Below, one piece after another: positions 10,760 through 19,634 of a DNA stretch of 33,892 nucleotides. The DNA is taken from contig QIAU01000177.1 in assembly GCA_003225055.1 (NCBI GenBank), positions 24,177-58,068 of the forward strand, written 5' to 3'. The notes under the pieces were generated by a model. That model searched no databases. It saw only the letters and a list, made by a program, of their open reading frames with translations, and had not been told where the DNA came from. A program made the translations under genes and the position numbers. This stretch comes from Acidobacteriota bacterium (GTDB taxonomy: Bacteria > Acidobacteriota > Terriglobia > Terriglobales > Acidobacteriaceae). Every line of letters starts with the position of its first letter. Position 1 is the stretch's first letter.

Positions 10760-11767
10760 CTATGCGCCGACTGTGACCGGCTCGAGACCGTAAACTTCGT
10801 ACCAAGAAGTGGCTGCTTTCAGCCGCTGATTCACGTTATGGATATTCTTCACCCCTTGGTCCTGCAGCCACTTGCGGAACGCGTCAGGGCCCTGCTTGGC
10901 ATAGACAGGAATTCCATCCTTCCAGGTGGCGCGGCCGCAGAGCACGCCATTGAATTTCACGCCGGATTCAGCAGCCAATTCAAGAGCTTCGGTGAACTCC
11001 GCATTGCTCACGCCCGCCGACAGATAGATAAACGGCTTGGTGGCGACACTGGCGGCTTCACGGAATAAATTCATGGCTTCCTGCTTCGAGTAGGCTTTCT
11101 GCCCGGCGTAAGCCCGTGTGCCTTCCACGAACTTCATATTCACCGGCACTTCGACTTTCATGACGTCTAGGCCGTAGCGTTCTTTCGTGAACTCACGCAT
11201 GCTCCCGATGACTGCCGGCGGCTTCTTCTTTGCAAACTCAAAACCTTTTTCGTCAACGCCTTCCTCGTAGGCGACAAATTCCAGGAAGAAAGGAATGTCG
11301 TTAGCGCGGCACTCATCTCCCAAGCGCTCGACCCAGGCATGTTTTTGGTCGTTGATGTCTTTGGGATCGAAAGGAGTGTAATAAAGAAGGACCTTGATCG
11401 AGTTCGCTCCCGCCTCTTTCAAGCGCCGCACCGACCAGTGATCCAACAGGTCCGGCAGACGGCCCGGCCCAGTCTTGTCGTAGCCGGTCTTCTCATAAGC
11501 CAGCAACAGGCCGGCATTCGGAGCTCGCCGCTTGGAAGCAGGCAGGCCCCACTCCGGATCGAGCAGGATCGCGCTGGCGTGGGGTGTGAGAACTTCGGTG
11601 ACCAGGGACTTGAACTCTTCCATCATGGCGTCGTTCACTGCGCTGCCTTTTTCTTTGGCCAACGACTTCTGGAGCGAACCACGCTGATCCATGGCCGCGG
11701 CGGCGATCACACCGCGCTCGTTCGATACGGCCTTTAAGCCGGCTAGTTTCCCGGGGGTGAGCTTCAT
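10760..11767 (-). CDS. LacD-type class I aldolase (tagatose/fructose 1,6-bisphosphate)
   Basis: A 335-residue class I aldolase of the LacD family, cleaving tagatose or fructose 1,6-bisphosphate to dihydroxyacetone phosphate and glyceraldehyde 3-phosphate. The Schiff-base Lys is in DVMKVEVPVN (Lys204). Lys125 (SIKVLLYYTPFD) and Glu163 (FFLEFVAYEEG) fit the other catalytic positions known in LacD. The start MKLTPGKLAG has a strong SD (GGAGGA, 6 nt before ATG). No tagatose pathway genes (lacA, B, C) are nearby, whereas sugar-phosphate metabolism genes are, so use as the glycolytic fructose-bisphosphate aldolase is likely but inferred. It follows rph by 88 nt on the same strand and has its own terminator-like hairpin. 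Confidence 0.88.
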   Translation of the reverse strand: MKLTPGKLAGLKAVSNERGVIAAAAMDQRGSLQKSLAKEKGSAVNDAMMEEFKSLVTEVLTPHASAILLDPEWGLPASKRRAPNAGLLLAYEKTGYDKTGPGRLPDLLDHWSVRRLKEAGANSIKVLLYYTPFDPKDINDQKHAWVERLGDECRANDIPFFLEFVAYEEGVDEKGFEFAKKKPPAVIGSMREFTKERYGLDVMKVEVPVNMKFVEGTRAYAGQKAYSKQEAMNLFREAASVATKPFIYLSAGVSNAEFTEALELAAESGVKFNGVLCGRATWKDGIPVYAKQGPDAFRKWLQDQGVKNIHNVNQRLKAATSWYEVYGLEPVTVGA

Positions 11768-11855
11768 AAAATTCCTCCAATGATTACGCAGGTTTGCTGA
11801 CCAACACGGATCGTCCCGGTGACCAGGGCGGTGGATAATTGTAATACCTTTTCGT

Positions 11856-12593
11856 CTACTCGAGCAGCGTGAACTGGCTGAGAATCGCCTGCTGCTTGGA
11901 AATAAGCGAATCGATGCCGGCCCGGGCCAGCGCGATCATGTGGCTGAGTTGCTGCTCGTCGAATACGCGGTGCTCGGCCGTGGCTTGAATCTCGACGATC
12001 TTGTGTCCGGCCGTCATGACAAAATTCATATCAACTTCGGCGCGAGAATCTTCCTCATAGCTCAAGTCGAGCATGATTTCGCCATCCACGATGCCGACGC
12101 TGACCCCGGCGACAAAGTCGCGCAATGGAACCGAGGTCAAGGTGCCGGCGTCGACCAGTTTCTCCAGCGCCAGACCCAACGCCACGAATCCGCCGGTGAT
12201 GGATGAGGTTCGAGTGCCGCCATCAGCCTGGATCACATCACAATCCACCCAGATGGTGCGTTCGCCCAGCCGAGTCAGGTCAATCACAGCCCGCAGCGAG
12301 CGGCCAATTAATCTTTGGATCTCGTTTGTCCGTCCGCTGGGACGTCCTTTATTAACGTCGCGTGTGGTTCGGGTCAGAGTAGAGCGCGGCAGCATCCCGT
12401 ATTCCGCGCTGACCCAGCCCTTACCTGTGTTGCGCAGGAATTGTGGAACAGCCTCTTCCACCGATGCCGTGCAGATGACGCGCGTGTTCCCGACCTCAAT
12501 CAGCGCCGAGCCCTCCGCGGTAGGGATGTAATCGGGAGCGATTTTTATGGGCCGGAGTTGGTCAGGCGCCCGGTGGTCGCTGCGGTAGACCAT
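11856..12593 (-). CDS. rph: Ribonuclease PH
   Basis: A phosphorolytic 3'-5' exoribonuclease that trims tRNA 3' ends. The 245-residue length is typical. Family marks include the N-terminal [15 protein letters not shown], the phosphate-binding [17 protein letters not shown], and the catalytic segment [20 protein letters not shown]. The C-terminal helix carries [17 protein letters not shown]. The ATG at 12593 is chosen over the adjacent TTG at 12596. No clear SD is seen, but the upstream gene ends only 22 nt before, so coupling is possible. It is the distal gene of the DUF1015-amidase-GerMN group. Confidence 0.95.
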   Translation of the reverse strand: MVYRSDHRAPDQLRPIKIAPDYIPTAEGSALIEVGNTRVICTASVEEAVPQFLRNTGKGWVSAEYGMLPRSTLTRTTRDVNKGRPSGRTNEIQRLIGRSLRAVIDLTRLGERTIWVDCDVIQADGGTRTSSITGGFVALGLALEKLVDAGTLTSVPLRDFVAGVSVGIVDGEIMLDLSYEEDSRAEVDMNFVMTAGHKIVEIQATAEHRVFDEQQLSHMIALARAGIDSLISKQQAILSQFTLLE

Positions 12594-12615
12594 CAATTGC
12601 GATTGTAAATGATCG

Positions 12616-13218
12616 CTACTGACCTGCGGCTGCCCACTGATCCGACGCTTTACTTATTGCCAAGGTGTCATAGAAATCGGACAAATCGGCATGACCCGCC
12701 AGGGTATCGCGCTCTTTACCCTCTACCAGGATTTTCACGCGATTGATTCCGGGAATGTTTGCCGCCAAGGTCCTGACCAGAGAGGCAATCGTCAACTCTT
12801 CGACGAGTATGCCGGAGCGATGGTTGTCGGCGAGAACGGAATTCGTATCAATCACCGCCAGGCCGGGATCCACTATGTAGACGTCGCGCACCTCGGCTCC
12901 GGTAGGGAAAGGATGGGGTGAATTCTTATCCAGATAGATTCCCAGCAGAGCTCGCAGAAGCTCCTGCGCACGTTGCTGCCGTCCGGCGGGCAGGGGAACG
13001 CGCGCTGATTGCGCGCGCAGTAGGCCGGCATCATCATAGGCGACGTAGAGAATGACCTGCTCGGTCGGTCCGGCTACCGGCGGGGCCACCGGCCGCGTGT
13101 CGGCAACGCGCACGCCTGTTTCGGCCGCACGTCCTTTCATCCGGTGGACATAGAACGCCATCATCAGGACGGCAACCAGCAACACCCCCATTCCGATCTC
13201 GAGATGACGAGGTATCAT
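12616..13218 (-). CDS. GerMN-domain protein, membrane-anchored
   Basis: A 200-residue protein. Residues 8-24 form one hydrophobic N-terminal segment (signal anchor), followed by a Pro/Ala/Val linker to about 50. The rest is a GerMN (sporulation/germination GerM-like) domain, with [23 protein letters not shown], then [32 protein letters not shown] as its typical end. GerMN proteins act at the cell envelope; the family has a role in spore cortex, but non-spore-formers have it too. Its ATG overlaps the stop of the upstream amidase gene (ATGA, 4 nt), so the two are likely translated together and may work on the same wall substrate. Exact function is unknown. Confidence 0.8.
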   Translation of the reverse strand: MIPRHLEIGMGVLLVAVLMMAFYVHRMKGRAAETGVRVADTRPVAPPVAGPTEQVILYVAYDDAGLLRAQSARVPLPAGRQQRAQELLRALLGIYLDKNSPHPFPTGAEVRDVYIVDPGLAVIDTNSVLADNHRSGILVEELTIASLVRTLAANIPGINRVKILVEGKERDTLAGHADLSDFYDTLAISKASDQWAAAGQ

Positions 13219-14633
13219 CGCGAAGACTCCAGTTGGTCGCGCACGGCCGCCAGCGCGGTAACAATCGAACTGGCAACGAGTTGCTGGTAGTTCGACGAGG
13301 TCAGGTCGGCCAGATCCCCAGTTTGCGGAGCGACCTCGATCGCGATCGCTGCCGAGGTCACGTTGTTCAGCGGGCGCAACGGTGCGGCCAATATGCGAAC
13401 AGCAATCGTCTTGCGCAGTTCTGCGGCGACGCGCAAGGCGGCGGTCTGGCTGGCCGACAAGAACGGCGCCTGGGCTGCGTCCCAGGCGACGAAAGGCCCG
13501 CGGTTCTCCCTCGCAGAAGGCAACAGTGCCGTGTATACACGCACACCGATGCCCTCACTGGTCGCGTGAACGCTTATATAGATTGCGGGGTGGGCGCTGT
13601 TGGCATTGGACGCGCGCTGGTCAACGGTCAGAGTCGAGTCAGAATCGCGCAGCATGAGAGCGGCAATTCCGCGGCTCCCCAGTTCTTGGCCGATGTGCTG
13701 CGCAAAAGCCAGCGAGACATCTTTTTCCGCCAGCTTGTCGCTGAGGGCTGCACCCCGTTCGTCGCCGCCGTGGCTTGCGTCGACCACAGCGAAGTAGCGA
13801 GGCGTAGCTGCCGGCATTGGCGAAGGTGGGGCGGAAGGAGCCGTCCCGGCAACCGGCGCTGGCGGAGTGGCCGTCGGTGGGGCGGCGAGTGGAGCGGGGG
13901 TTATCGAGGAAGCGGGCGAAGGCGCGGGCGCGATCGTGATCGTCCGGCCATCGTTGCTGAAGCTCGCCAGCAGCGGCACCGGGCCGTTGACGGTAACCTC
14001 CACGGCGCCGTTGTTTTCTTTGAAAGTGGCAGAGGAGATTGCCTTGTCGTTGAAGTTGACCGTCTCGGGGCCGGAAGGAACTAAAGGATCGCGGAGGAAG
14101 ATCATAGTCAGCTTTCCCGGTTCGGTGCCAATTGTGGGATTGACCGGAGAGCTGAAATTCAAGACCAGCTTGGGAGGGGTGGTTTTCTTGAGTTCTGTCT
14201 TGTACGTTGTCCCCGCCTCGCTGATGAAGAGCCTGCGCGCTGTGGTGTGAAAGACGACCGGGATGCCCAGGAAATTTGGCAGCAGAGTCACCAGCGAGTC
14301 CACCGGAACCAGGCCGCGATTGTTTTCCAGGAGGAAGCGCCCCGTCAAATCTACATCCCGGCCCCGAATCCGCGCCTTATTGCTGTCTGGGGTGAACTGA
14401 GCATCGCTGTCGTTGAAACGCAGTTGCCACTTCTGGCCCTCGATCTTCGCGGTTACACCGCCGAGCGGCTCCAGGATTTCCAGCAGACCGACATAGTCCT
14501 TGCCTTCACGCTCCGTGACGCTCAGAGAGTAGTCGGCCGCCGGGGAATAAATCGAGATACGCTTCTCCTCCGGAGTGGGCGCAGGGATCGCCAGCAACCA
14601 GCATCCCGCCAGCACGAAGCTAATCCAGCGCAT
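13215..14633 (-). CDS. N-acetylmuramoyl-L-alanine amidase (Amidase_3), exported
   Basis: A 472-residue zinc amidase that cuts the lactyl-peptide bond of peptidoglycan. Residues 1-20 form a signal peptide (WISFVLAGCWLLAIPAP). Residues ~25-250 are beta-rich and resemble a copper-amine-oxidase-like/AMIN binding region, followed by an Ala/Pro linker at ~250-280. The catalytic domain begins VVDASHGGDERGA, a variant of the usual VIDPGHGGxDxGA. Its His, the Glu of KLAEKDVSL, the His of ISVHATS and the late Glu of AIAIEVAP are all present, so zinc binding should be intact despite three unusual flanking residues. It overlaps the DUF1015 gene by 14 nt and the GerMN gene by 4 nt. Confidence 0.87.
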   Translation of the reverse strand: MRWISFVLAGCWLLAIPAPTPEEKRISIYSPAADYSLSVTEREGKDYVGLLEILEPLGGVTAKIEGQKWQLRFNDSDAQFTPDSNKARIRGRDVDLTGRFLLENNRGLVPVDSLVTLLPNFLGIPVVFHTTARRLFISEAGTTYKTELKKTTPPKLVLNFSSPVNPTIGTEPGKLTMIFLRDPLVPSGPETVNFNDKAISSATFKENNGAVEVTVNGPVPLLASFSNDGRTITIAPAPSPASSITPAPLAAPPTATPPAPVAGTAPSAPPSPMPAATPRYFAVVDASHGGDERGAALSDKLAEKDVSLAFAQHIGQELGSRGIAALMLRDSDSTLTVDQRASNANSAHPAIYISVHATSEGIGVRVYTALLPSARENRGPFVAWDAAQAPFLSASQTAALRVAAELRKTIAVRILAAPLRPLNNVTSAAIAIEVAPQTGDLADLTSSNYQQLVASSIVTALAAVRDQLESSR

Positions 14634-15966
14634 AAATGGTGAGACCGGTCAGGAGTTTGGGATAGAAATCAGTGGACTTCTGGGGCAGGACCTCGCCGGC
14701 GAAAGCGATGTCGCGAACTTGCTCCATGCGCACAGGATTCATCAGAAAAGTGATATTCGCTCCGCCGCAGCGAACTCGGTCCAAGGCTTCTCGGGCATCG
14801 CGCAGGTACGAAATATTCTCCTGATTGCGAATGGACTCTTGCGACAATCCCAACACAGTTTCGAGAAGCACTTTGTGCAACTGAAGGACGTCGAGTGCCT
14901 GTTGCCGCCGGGAAAAACCTGCGAATAAGGACTCACTGGCGCGCGGCGTGTGCAGCAGGAAATTGCGGTTTGTCATAGCCGCCAATAATGCCGTGCCACG
15001 GCGGCCCGTCTCCCCGAGTAGACTCGTTGCTCGCGCCGCGTCCAACCCGGAATCGATCGCATCCACGGTGAAGTATTGGCGCGAGCGAGCCAGAAATTCC
15101 TCTGCCGAGAACGAACTCAGCCCGTGCACGACGCGATGCGTTGGCAGAATCAGCAGCCCTGCGCTGTTCATGTTGACGAAGGTCATCATGACCAGCTCAT
15201 AGGGTGCAAGCTCCGCCGGTTCACGATCGAACATAACCTTAGCCGAGGAGCGCTCCCGCGGGATGCCCGGTGCCCCTCCCCCAGCCGCTCGCCGTTCATT
15301 GCGATAATTCAGGGCCGTTTCGTAGCGATGATGTCCATCGGCGATGAGGAGCTTTTTGTCCCGCATCTTGCCGCAGATCAGCTCAATCAGCGCCGGGTCA
15401 GAGACTTTCCAGACACGGTGCTGGACGCCATACTCATCTTCCACGTCGACATCTGGCGAAGCGCTGCTGCCCAGCAGGTTGTCAATTTCACCAGCATCGC
15501 TGTAGAGCATAAAGAGCTGCCCGAAATGCGCCCGGGTGGCTCGCAACAACTCCAACCGGTCGGCTTTTGGCTTAGCCAGGGTCTGTTCGTGCCGGAAGAC
15601 CACCCCGGCGGAATAATCTTCAATTTTCCCCAAGGCGATGAAACCACGGCGCTCATCCTCGGTCAGTGCGCCCGGCGCGGTGAAACGCTGAGAATAGGAA
15701 TAGAGAGAAGGTTGCGGATCTTCGAGGAAAATGCCCTCGCGCCGCCAATCCCGAAAAAAGCCTGCGGCCCGGGTGTAGACGTTGTCGCCTTCGCGGCAGG
15801 GCTCGCGTTTGCCAAGCACGATGCGTACCAGGTTATAGGGGCTGGTCGCGTAGTAGCGTTCCTGCATCTGAGGTGTAATCTTGTCGTAGGGTTGTGTAAC
15901 CGCCTGCGAAACCTCGACCCGGAGCGGGTCATAACGCAGGGCGCGAAACGGTGCGAGATAAGCCAT
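14620..15966 (-). CDS. DUF1015-family protein
   Basis: A 448-residue protein matching the DUF1015 family: the N-terminus MAYLAPFRALRYDP, then VTQPYDKITPQMQERY near residue 25, and the hallmark LIADGHHRYETALNYR near 203. The C-terminus ends FYPKLLTGLTIYALD, also typical. The biochemical function is not established; the conserved His-His-Arg motif hints at a hydrolytic or nucleotidyl role, which is inference. The ATG at 15966 was chosen because the family N-terminus starts there; an in-frame start at 16044 would add 26 unrelated residues. It is first in a minus-strand group with the amidase, GerMN protein and rph, and divergent from the first VWFA gene. Confidence 0.85.
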   Translation of the reverse strand: MAYLAPFRALRYDPLRVEVSQAVTQPYDKITPQMQERYYATSPYNLVRIVLGKREPCREGDNVYTRAAGFFRDWRREGIFLEDPQPSLYSYSQRFTAPGALTEDERRGFIALGKIEDYSAGVVFRHEQTLAKPKADRLELLRATRAHFGQLFMLYSDAGEIDNLLGSSASPDVDVEDEYGVQHRVWKVSDPALIELICGKMRDKKLLIADGHHRYETALNYRNERRAAGGGAPGIPRERSSAKVMFDREPAELAPYELVMMTFVNMNSAGLLILPTHRVVHGLSSFSAEEFLARSRQYFTVDAIDSGLDAARATSLLGETGRRGTALLAAMTNRNFLLHTPRASESLFAGFSRRQQALDVLQLHKVLLETVLGLSQESIRNQENISYLRDAREALDRVRCGGANITFLMNPVRMEQVRDIAFAGEVLPQKSTDFYPKLLTGLTIYALD

Positions 15967-16137
15967 GATTTCTCGAAGGCTTCGATTGTAGCAAGGACGA
16001 ACCGTCATCTTCCGTGTCGAGCCTGCGTGCAGCCCGAAATGCAATTTTTTACCTATTTTGTAGAAAACTTGGGACTATAAAAAGGTTGGAATTCCGTGCT
16101 GAATCCTGTGTTACTATCACGGACCAGTGAGGCTTTT

Positions 16138-17241
16138 ATGGCCCGCCTTGGTGGGCGCGGGTCATCCCGTCCGAAACCCGAAATCCGGAGTATTCCCTTG
16201 ACCCCTTCCAGGACCTGGAACCGTACCCTGCGGTCTTGCGCCACGCCGTCATGGGTCCTGTCGCTATTGTTGGTCTTTCTCGGGAGCCTGCTGTCCGCGG
16301 CGGCCTGGGGACAAAACACTGCCGACGACGTACATATCAATCCCCGTATAGAACCGTCCAAGCCCAGGCGAGACGTGATCGAGGACCCTTCCCTCCGCAC
16401 CCATACCAAGCCGTTCAAGACTGATGTGGACCTGGTCCTGGTGCCCGTGACCATCACCGATCCGATGAACCGCCTGGTCACCGGCCTGGACCGCGAAAAC
16501 TTCCAGGTCTACGAAGGCAAGGAAGCGCAGGAGATTAGGCATTTCTCCAGTGAAGATGCTCCTGTCTCGCTGGGTGTGATTTTCGACATGAGCGGCAGTA
16601 TGAACAGCAAGATCGAGCGGGCCCGCGAAGCGGTGATGGAATTTTTCAAGACCGCCAACCCGCAGGATGAATTCTTCATGGTCACCTTTTCCGACAAGCC
16701 GGAGGAGGTTACTGACTTCACGCAGTCGGTCGAAGAGATCCAAGGCAAGCTGATCTATACCGTTCCCAAGGGCCGCACGGCACTGCTGGATGCCATCTAT
16801 CTCGGCATCAGCAAAATGCGGCAGGCAAAATACCCCAAAAAGGCACTGCTAATAATTTCTGACGGCGGTGACAATCACAGTCGCTACACGGAAGGCGAAA
16901 TTAAGAATCTGGTAAAAGAGGCGGATGTCCTCATTTACGCCATCGGCATCTACGATCACTATTTCCCCACCGAAGAGGAACGGCTAGGCCCGCAACTTTT
17001 AGGCGAAGTCACCGAACTGACCGGTGGCCGCGCCTTCACTATCGATAATCCCAATGACTTGGCGGATGTAGCTACAAAAATTGGTATTGAGCTGCGCAAC
17101 CAATATGTACTCGGGTACCGTCCAAAGAACCCAGTACGAGACGGCAAATGGCGTAAGATAAAAGTTAAACTCAATCCCCCTAAGGGATTGCCGCCTCTAA
17201 AGGTATATGCCAAGACGGGATACTATGCACCTTCGGAATGA
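16138..17241 (+). CDS. VWFA-domain protein, acidobacterial type (first of pair)
   Basis: A 367-residue exported protein. Residues ~43-60 form a signal-peptide core ending SAAAWGQ, behind an unusually long basic N-terminal region. Residues ~95-140 match the pre-domain of acidobacterial VWFA proteins (LVLVPVTITDPMNRLVTGLDRENFQVYEG). The VWA domain has an intact MIDAS loop DMSGSMN near 150, a Thr site near 207 and ISDGGDN near 240. It ends with the family signature IELRNQYVLGYRP...KTGYYAP. The ATG at 16138 follows GAGG at 5-6 nt; a GTG at 16096 has no SD. It probably binds protein partners outside the cytoplasm through a metal ion. It overlaps the next VWFA gene by 17 nt. Confidence 0.88.
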   Translation: MARLGGRGSSRPKPEIRSIPLTPSRTWNRTLRSCATPSWVLSLLLVFLGSLLSAAAWGQNTADDVHINPRIEPSKPRRDVIEDPSLRTHTKPFKTDVDLVLVPVTITDPMNRLVTGLDRENFQVYEGKEAQEIRHFSSEDAPVSLGVIFDMSGSMNSKIERAREAVMEFFKTANPQDEFFMVTFSDKPEEVTDFTQSVEEIQGKLIYTVPKGRTALLDAIYLGISKMRQAKYPKKALLIISDGGDNHSRYTEGEIKNLVKEADVLIYAIGIYDHYFPTEEERLGPQLLGEVTELTGGRAFTIDNPNDLADVATKIGIELRNQYVLGYRPKNPVRDGKWRKIKVKLNPPKGLPPLKVYAKTGYYAPSE

Positions 17242-18493
17242 TCGTGTTCTCCGCCCCCTAGTACTCCTCGTATTCCTATGTACAGGTAGTTGGGCGATTG
17301 GCCAGAATTCTGGCCAGTCAACCGTGCCGCCGCCTAACCCGGCGCCCTCGACGGCTTCGCCCGAAACGAGCGCGCCGCCCGAGCAGGCTCCCTCGACTCC
17401 GAGGTCCATCGGCCAGCAGCAGGCGCCTGCGAGTTCTTCTGTCGGCGCGGGCTCGACTCCGTCACAGCCGCCCGCTCCCATCGCTCCCAAGCCAGGCGCC
17501 ACGCAGCAGGAACCTTCAAGCACGCCACAGCAAGCGTCACCCAACGGGCAGCAGCCTCCGGCGTCGGAACAACCGGGAACTGCCGCGGGACAAGAGCAGC
17601 CGGGCCAGCAGAGTCAGCCGGGGCAACAGCCCGAGAACGAGGGCGGCGCCTTCGTTTTCAAAAAAGAAGTAGAAGAAGTGATCCTGCATGCGACCGTGCT
17701 CGATGAGAAGCAGCGGATGGTCACCAATCTCGACCGCGGCGCTTTCACTATTCTCGAGAACAACCAGCCGCAGACGATCAAGACTTTTCGTCATGAAGAT
17801 ATTCCGGTTGCGTTGGGCATTGTCATCGACAATTCCGGCTCCATGCGCGAGAAGCGCGACAAGGTCAACAAGGCGACCCTGAATCTGGTTCGAGCCAGCA
17901 ACCCGGAGGACGAAGTTTTCGTCGTGAACTTCAACGACGAGTACTACCTCGACCAGGACTTTACATCGAATATTGGCCAGCTGAAGGAAGCGCTGGAGAA
18001 GGTCGAGTCGCGGGGAGGCACCGCGCTTTACGACGCAATTGTCGCCTCGGCGGATCACCTGAAGAAAAATGCCAAGCTCGAAAAGAAAGTGCTGTTCCTT
18101 GTGACTGATGGCGAGGACAACTCCAGCCGGGAGTCTCTGGAAGAGGCGGTCCGGCGCCTGCAGGCGGAAAATGGCCCCACCGTATACGCCATTGGCTTGC
18201 TCGGGGAAGAGAAACAGAGACGCGCCCGACGCGCCTTACAGGAAATTGCAGCCAGCACGGGTGGAGTGGCCTTCCTGCCGCGCACGCTGGATGAGGTGGA
18301 CGAGATCAGCAGCAGCGTGGCTCATGACATTCGCAACCAGTACACCATCGGGTACAAACCCACCACGCCCAAGAGCGCAGGCGGATATCGCAGCGTTCAC
18401 GTTGAAGCCCGCGCTCACGGCTACGGCCGTTTGACGGTGCGTACACGCAGCGGCTACTACGCCGGGCAAGAACAAGGCGGAGGCGGTCATTAG
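17225..18493 (+). CDS. VWFA-domain protein with Pro/Gln-rich linker (second of pair)
   Basis: A 422-residue exported protein. A signal peptide (RPLVLLVFLCTGSWAIGQ) is followed by about 110 residues of low-complexity Pro/Ser/Gln/Ala sequence. Then come the VWFA pre-domain (EEVILHATVLDEKQRMVTNLDRGAFTILEN) and a VWA domain with MIDAS DNSGSM near 202, TALYDAI and VTDGEDNSS. The end, DIRNQYTIGYKP...VRTRSGYYAG, matches its upstream neighbour, so the two are paralogues from tandem duplication. The start at 17225 was chosen for its signal peptide; an ATG at 17207 is an alternative. The linker suggests the VWA domain is held away from the membrane or wall. Partners are unknown. Confidence 0.87.
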   Translation: MHLRNDRVLRPLVLLVFLCTGSWAIGQNSGQSTVPPPNPAPSTASPETSAPPEQAPSTPRSIGQQQAPASSSVGAGSTPSQPPAPIAPKPGATQQEPSSTPQQASPNGQQPPASEQPGTAAGQEQPGQQSQPGQQPENEGGAFVFKKEVEEVILHATVLDEKQRMVTNLDRGAFTILENNQPQTIKTFRHEDIPVALGIVIDNSGSMREKRDKVNKATLNLVRASNPEDEVFVVNFNDEYYLDQDFTSNIGQLKEALEKVESRGGTALYDAIVASADHLKKNAKLEKKVLFLVTDGEDNSSRESLEEAVRRLQAENGPTVYAIGLLGEEKQRRARRALQEIAASTGGVAFLPRTLDEVDEISSSVAHDIRNQYTIGYKPTTPKSAGGYRSVHVEARAHGYGRLTVRTRSGYYAGQEQGGGGH

Positions 18494-18583
18494 CAACGGC
18501 GTGGCATCTTCAACCGATGTTCATTCGTTGTGCCGGCCATCGTTGACGCTCCCACACTGGCTTCCCTACCCTGTACGGTGCGA

Positions 18584-19531
18584 ATGAAAACCATCGAAGG
18601 TGCTCGCCCACGCGTTGCCGAGGACATCACCCAACTGGTTGGCGAAACCCCAATCCTGCGATTAAAGCGGCTAGCCGAGCCCCCCTCGGCGGATGTTTTT
18701 GCCAAACTCGAGTATCTGAATCCGGGCGGCAGCGTGAAGGATCGCGCGGCCATCGGCATCATTAAGCGGGCCGAAGAGGAAGGGCGCCTGGGTCCGGGTT
18801 CGATCATCGTGGAAGCGACGGCGGGAAACACTGGTATCGGTCTCGCCCTGATGGGAGTGAATCGCGGCTATCGCGTCATGCTGTTCGTGCCGGAGCGCTT
18901 TTCGGAGGAAAAAGTCATGATCATGCGGGCCCTCGGCGCCGAGGTCACCCGCACCCCGGATGCGGAGGGCATGGAAGGAGCTATTCGAAAAGCCCAGGAA
19001 CTGGCGGCGACGAATCGGAAGGCCTTCGTGGCTGGCCAGTTCGAGAATCCAGCCAATCCTGACTACCACTACGAGACCACCGCCCGCGAAGTCTTCGAAC
19101 AGATGGAAGGAAATATCGACGCCATCGTGATCGGGGCCGGAACAGCCGGCACGTTCACCGGCGTAGCTCGCTACATTAAGGAGCGTCGACCCAAGGCGTT
19201 AACCGTTGTAGTCGAGACCCAGGGTTCGGTTCTGGGAGGCGGTAGACCGGGGAAGCACAAAGTTGAAGGCATTGGCACCAGCTTTGTCCCGCCGAATTTC
19301 GATCGCTCAGTGTGCGATGAAGTCTTCATGGTGACGGACGCGCAGGCATTCGACACCGTGAAACAATTAGCTGCCCGCGAGGGAGTACTGGCAGGCTCAA
19401 GCGGTGGCGCCAATGTTTTTGCTTCCCTGGAAATCGGACGCAGATTGGGCTCCGGCAAGCGGGTGGTTACGATGATTCCCGATTCTGCGGAACGCTATCT
19501 GTCAAAGAAGATTTTTGAGGGCGGAATTTAG
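18584..19531 (+). CDS. Cystathionine beta-synthase / cysteine synthase (PLP)
   Basis: A 315-residue fold-type II PLP enzyme. Lys52 in NPGGSVKDRAA binds PLP; TAGNTG holds the substrate carboxylate; GAGTAGTFTG holds the PLP phosphate; GSSGGAN completes the site. Several stretches read like cystathionine beta-synthase: GIGLALMGVNRGYR, FSEEKVMIMRALGAEVTRTP and KVEGIGTSFVPPNFDRSV. The regulatory CBS domains of eukaryotic enzymes are absent. A cystathionine gamma-lyase-like gene follows, so conversion of homocysteine plus serine to cystathionine is favoured over O-acetylserine sulfhydrylase activity. The distinction rests on pattern memory and context. ATG 18584 fits the family start; a GTG at 18530 would add 18 residues. 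Confidence 0.85.
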   Translation: MKTIEGARPRVAEDITQLVGETPILRLKRLAEPPSADVFAKLEYLNPGGSVKDRAAIGIIKRAEEEGRLGPGSIIVEATAGNTGIGLALMGVNRGYRVMLFVPERFSEEKVMIMRALGAEVTRTPDAEGMEGAIRKAQELAATNRKAFVAGQFENPANPDYHYETTAREVFEQMEGNIDAIVIGAGTAGTFTGVARYIKERRPKALTVVVETQGSVLGGGRPGKHKVEGIGTSFVPPNFDRSVCDEVFMVTDAQAFDTVKQLAAREGVLAGSSGGANVFASLEIGRRLGSGKRVVTMIPDSAERYLSKKIFEGGI

Positions 19532-19545
19532 ACGCTCCACCGGTA

Positions 19546-19582
19546 TGTCGTCATCGTGAGCGGATGGTCCGCGAAGGATCCC
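19546..19582. repeat. Intergenic palindromic repeat, copy 2
   Basis: In the 103-nt gap between the two PLP-enzyme genes, GCGGA (19560-19564) and TCCGC (19568-19572) pair around a 3-nt loop, flanked by TCATCGTGA and GAAGGATCC. The arms relate it to the copies at 10615-10640 and 22479-22514. Confidence 0.55.
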
Positions 19583-19634
19583 GCATGCAAGATCCAGCGG
19601 CTTAATTTTTGCTAATTTCGTCCGTCGCAGAACG

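Noticed and set aside
10617-10805. 62-codon minus-strand frame across the aldolase terminator
   Set aside because: Runs through a palindromic repeat, a terminator hairpin and the aldolase 3' end; no start context.
13233-14084. 283-codon plus-strand frame opposite the amidase gene
   Set aside because: Arg/Gly-rich shadow of a high-GC gene; no homology or SD.
15076-16080. 334-codon plus-strand frame opposite the DUF1015 gene
   Set aside because: Shadow frame; the minus strand has clear family motifs.
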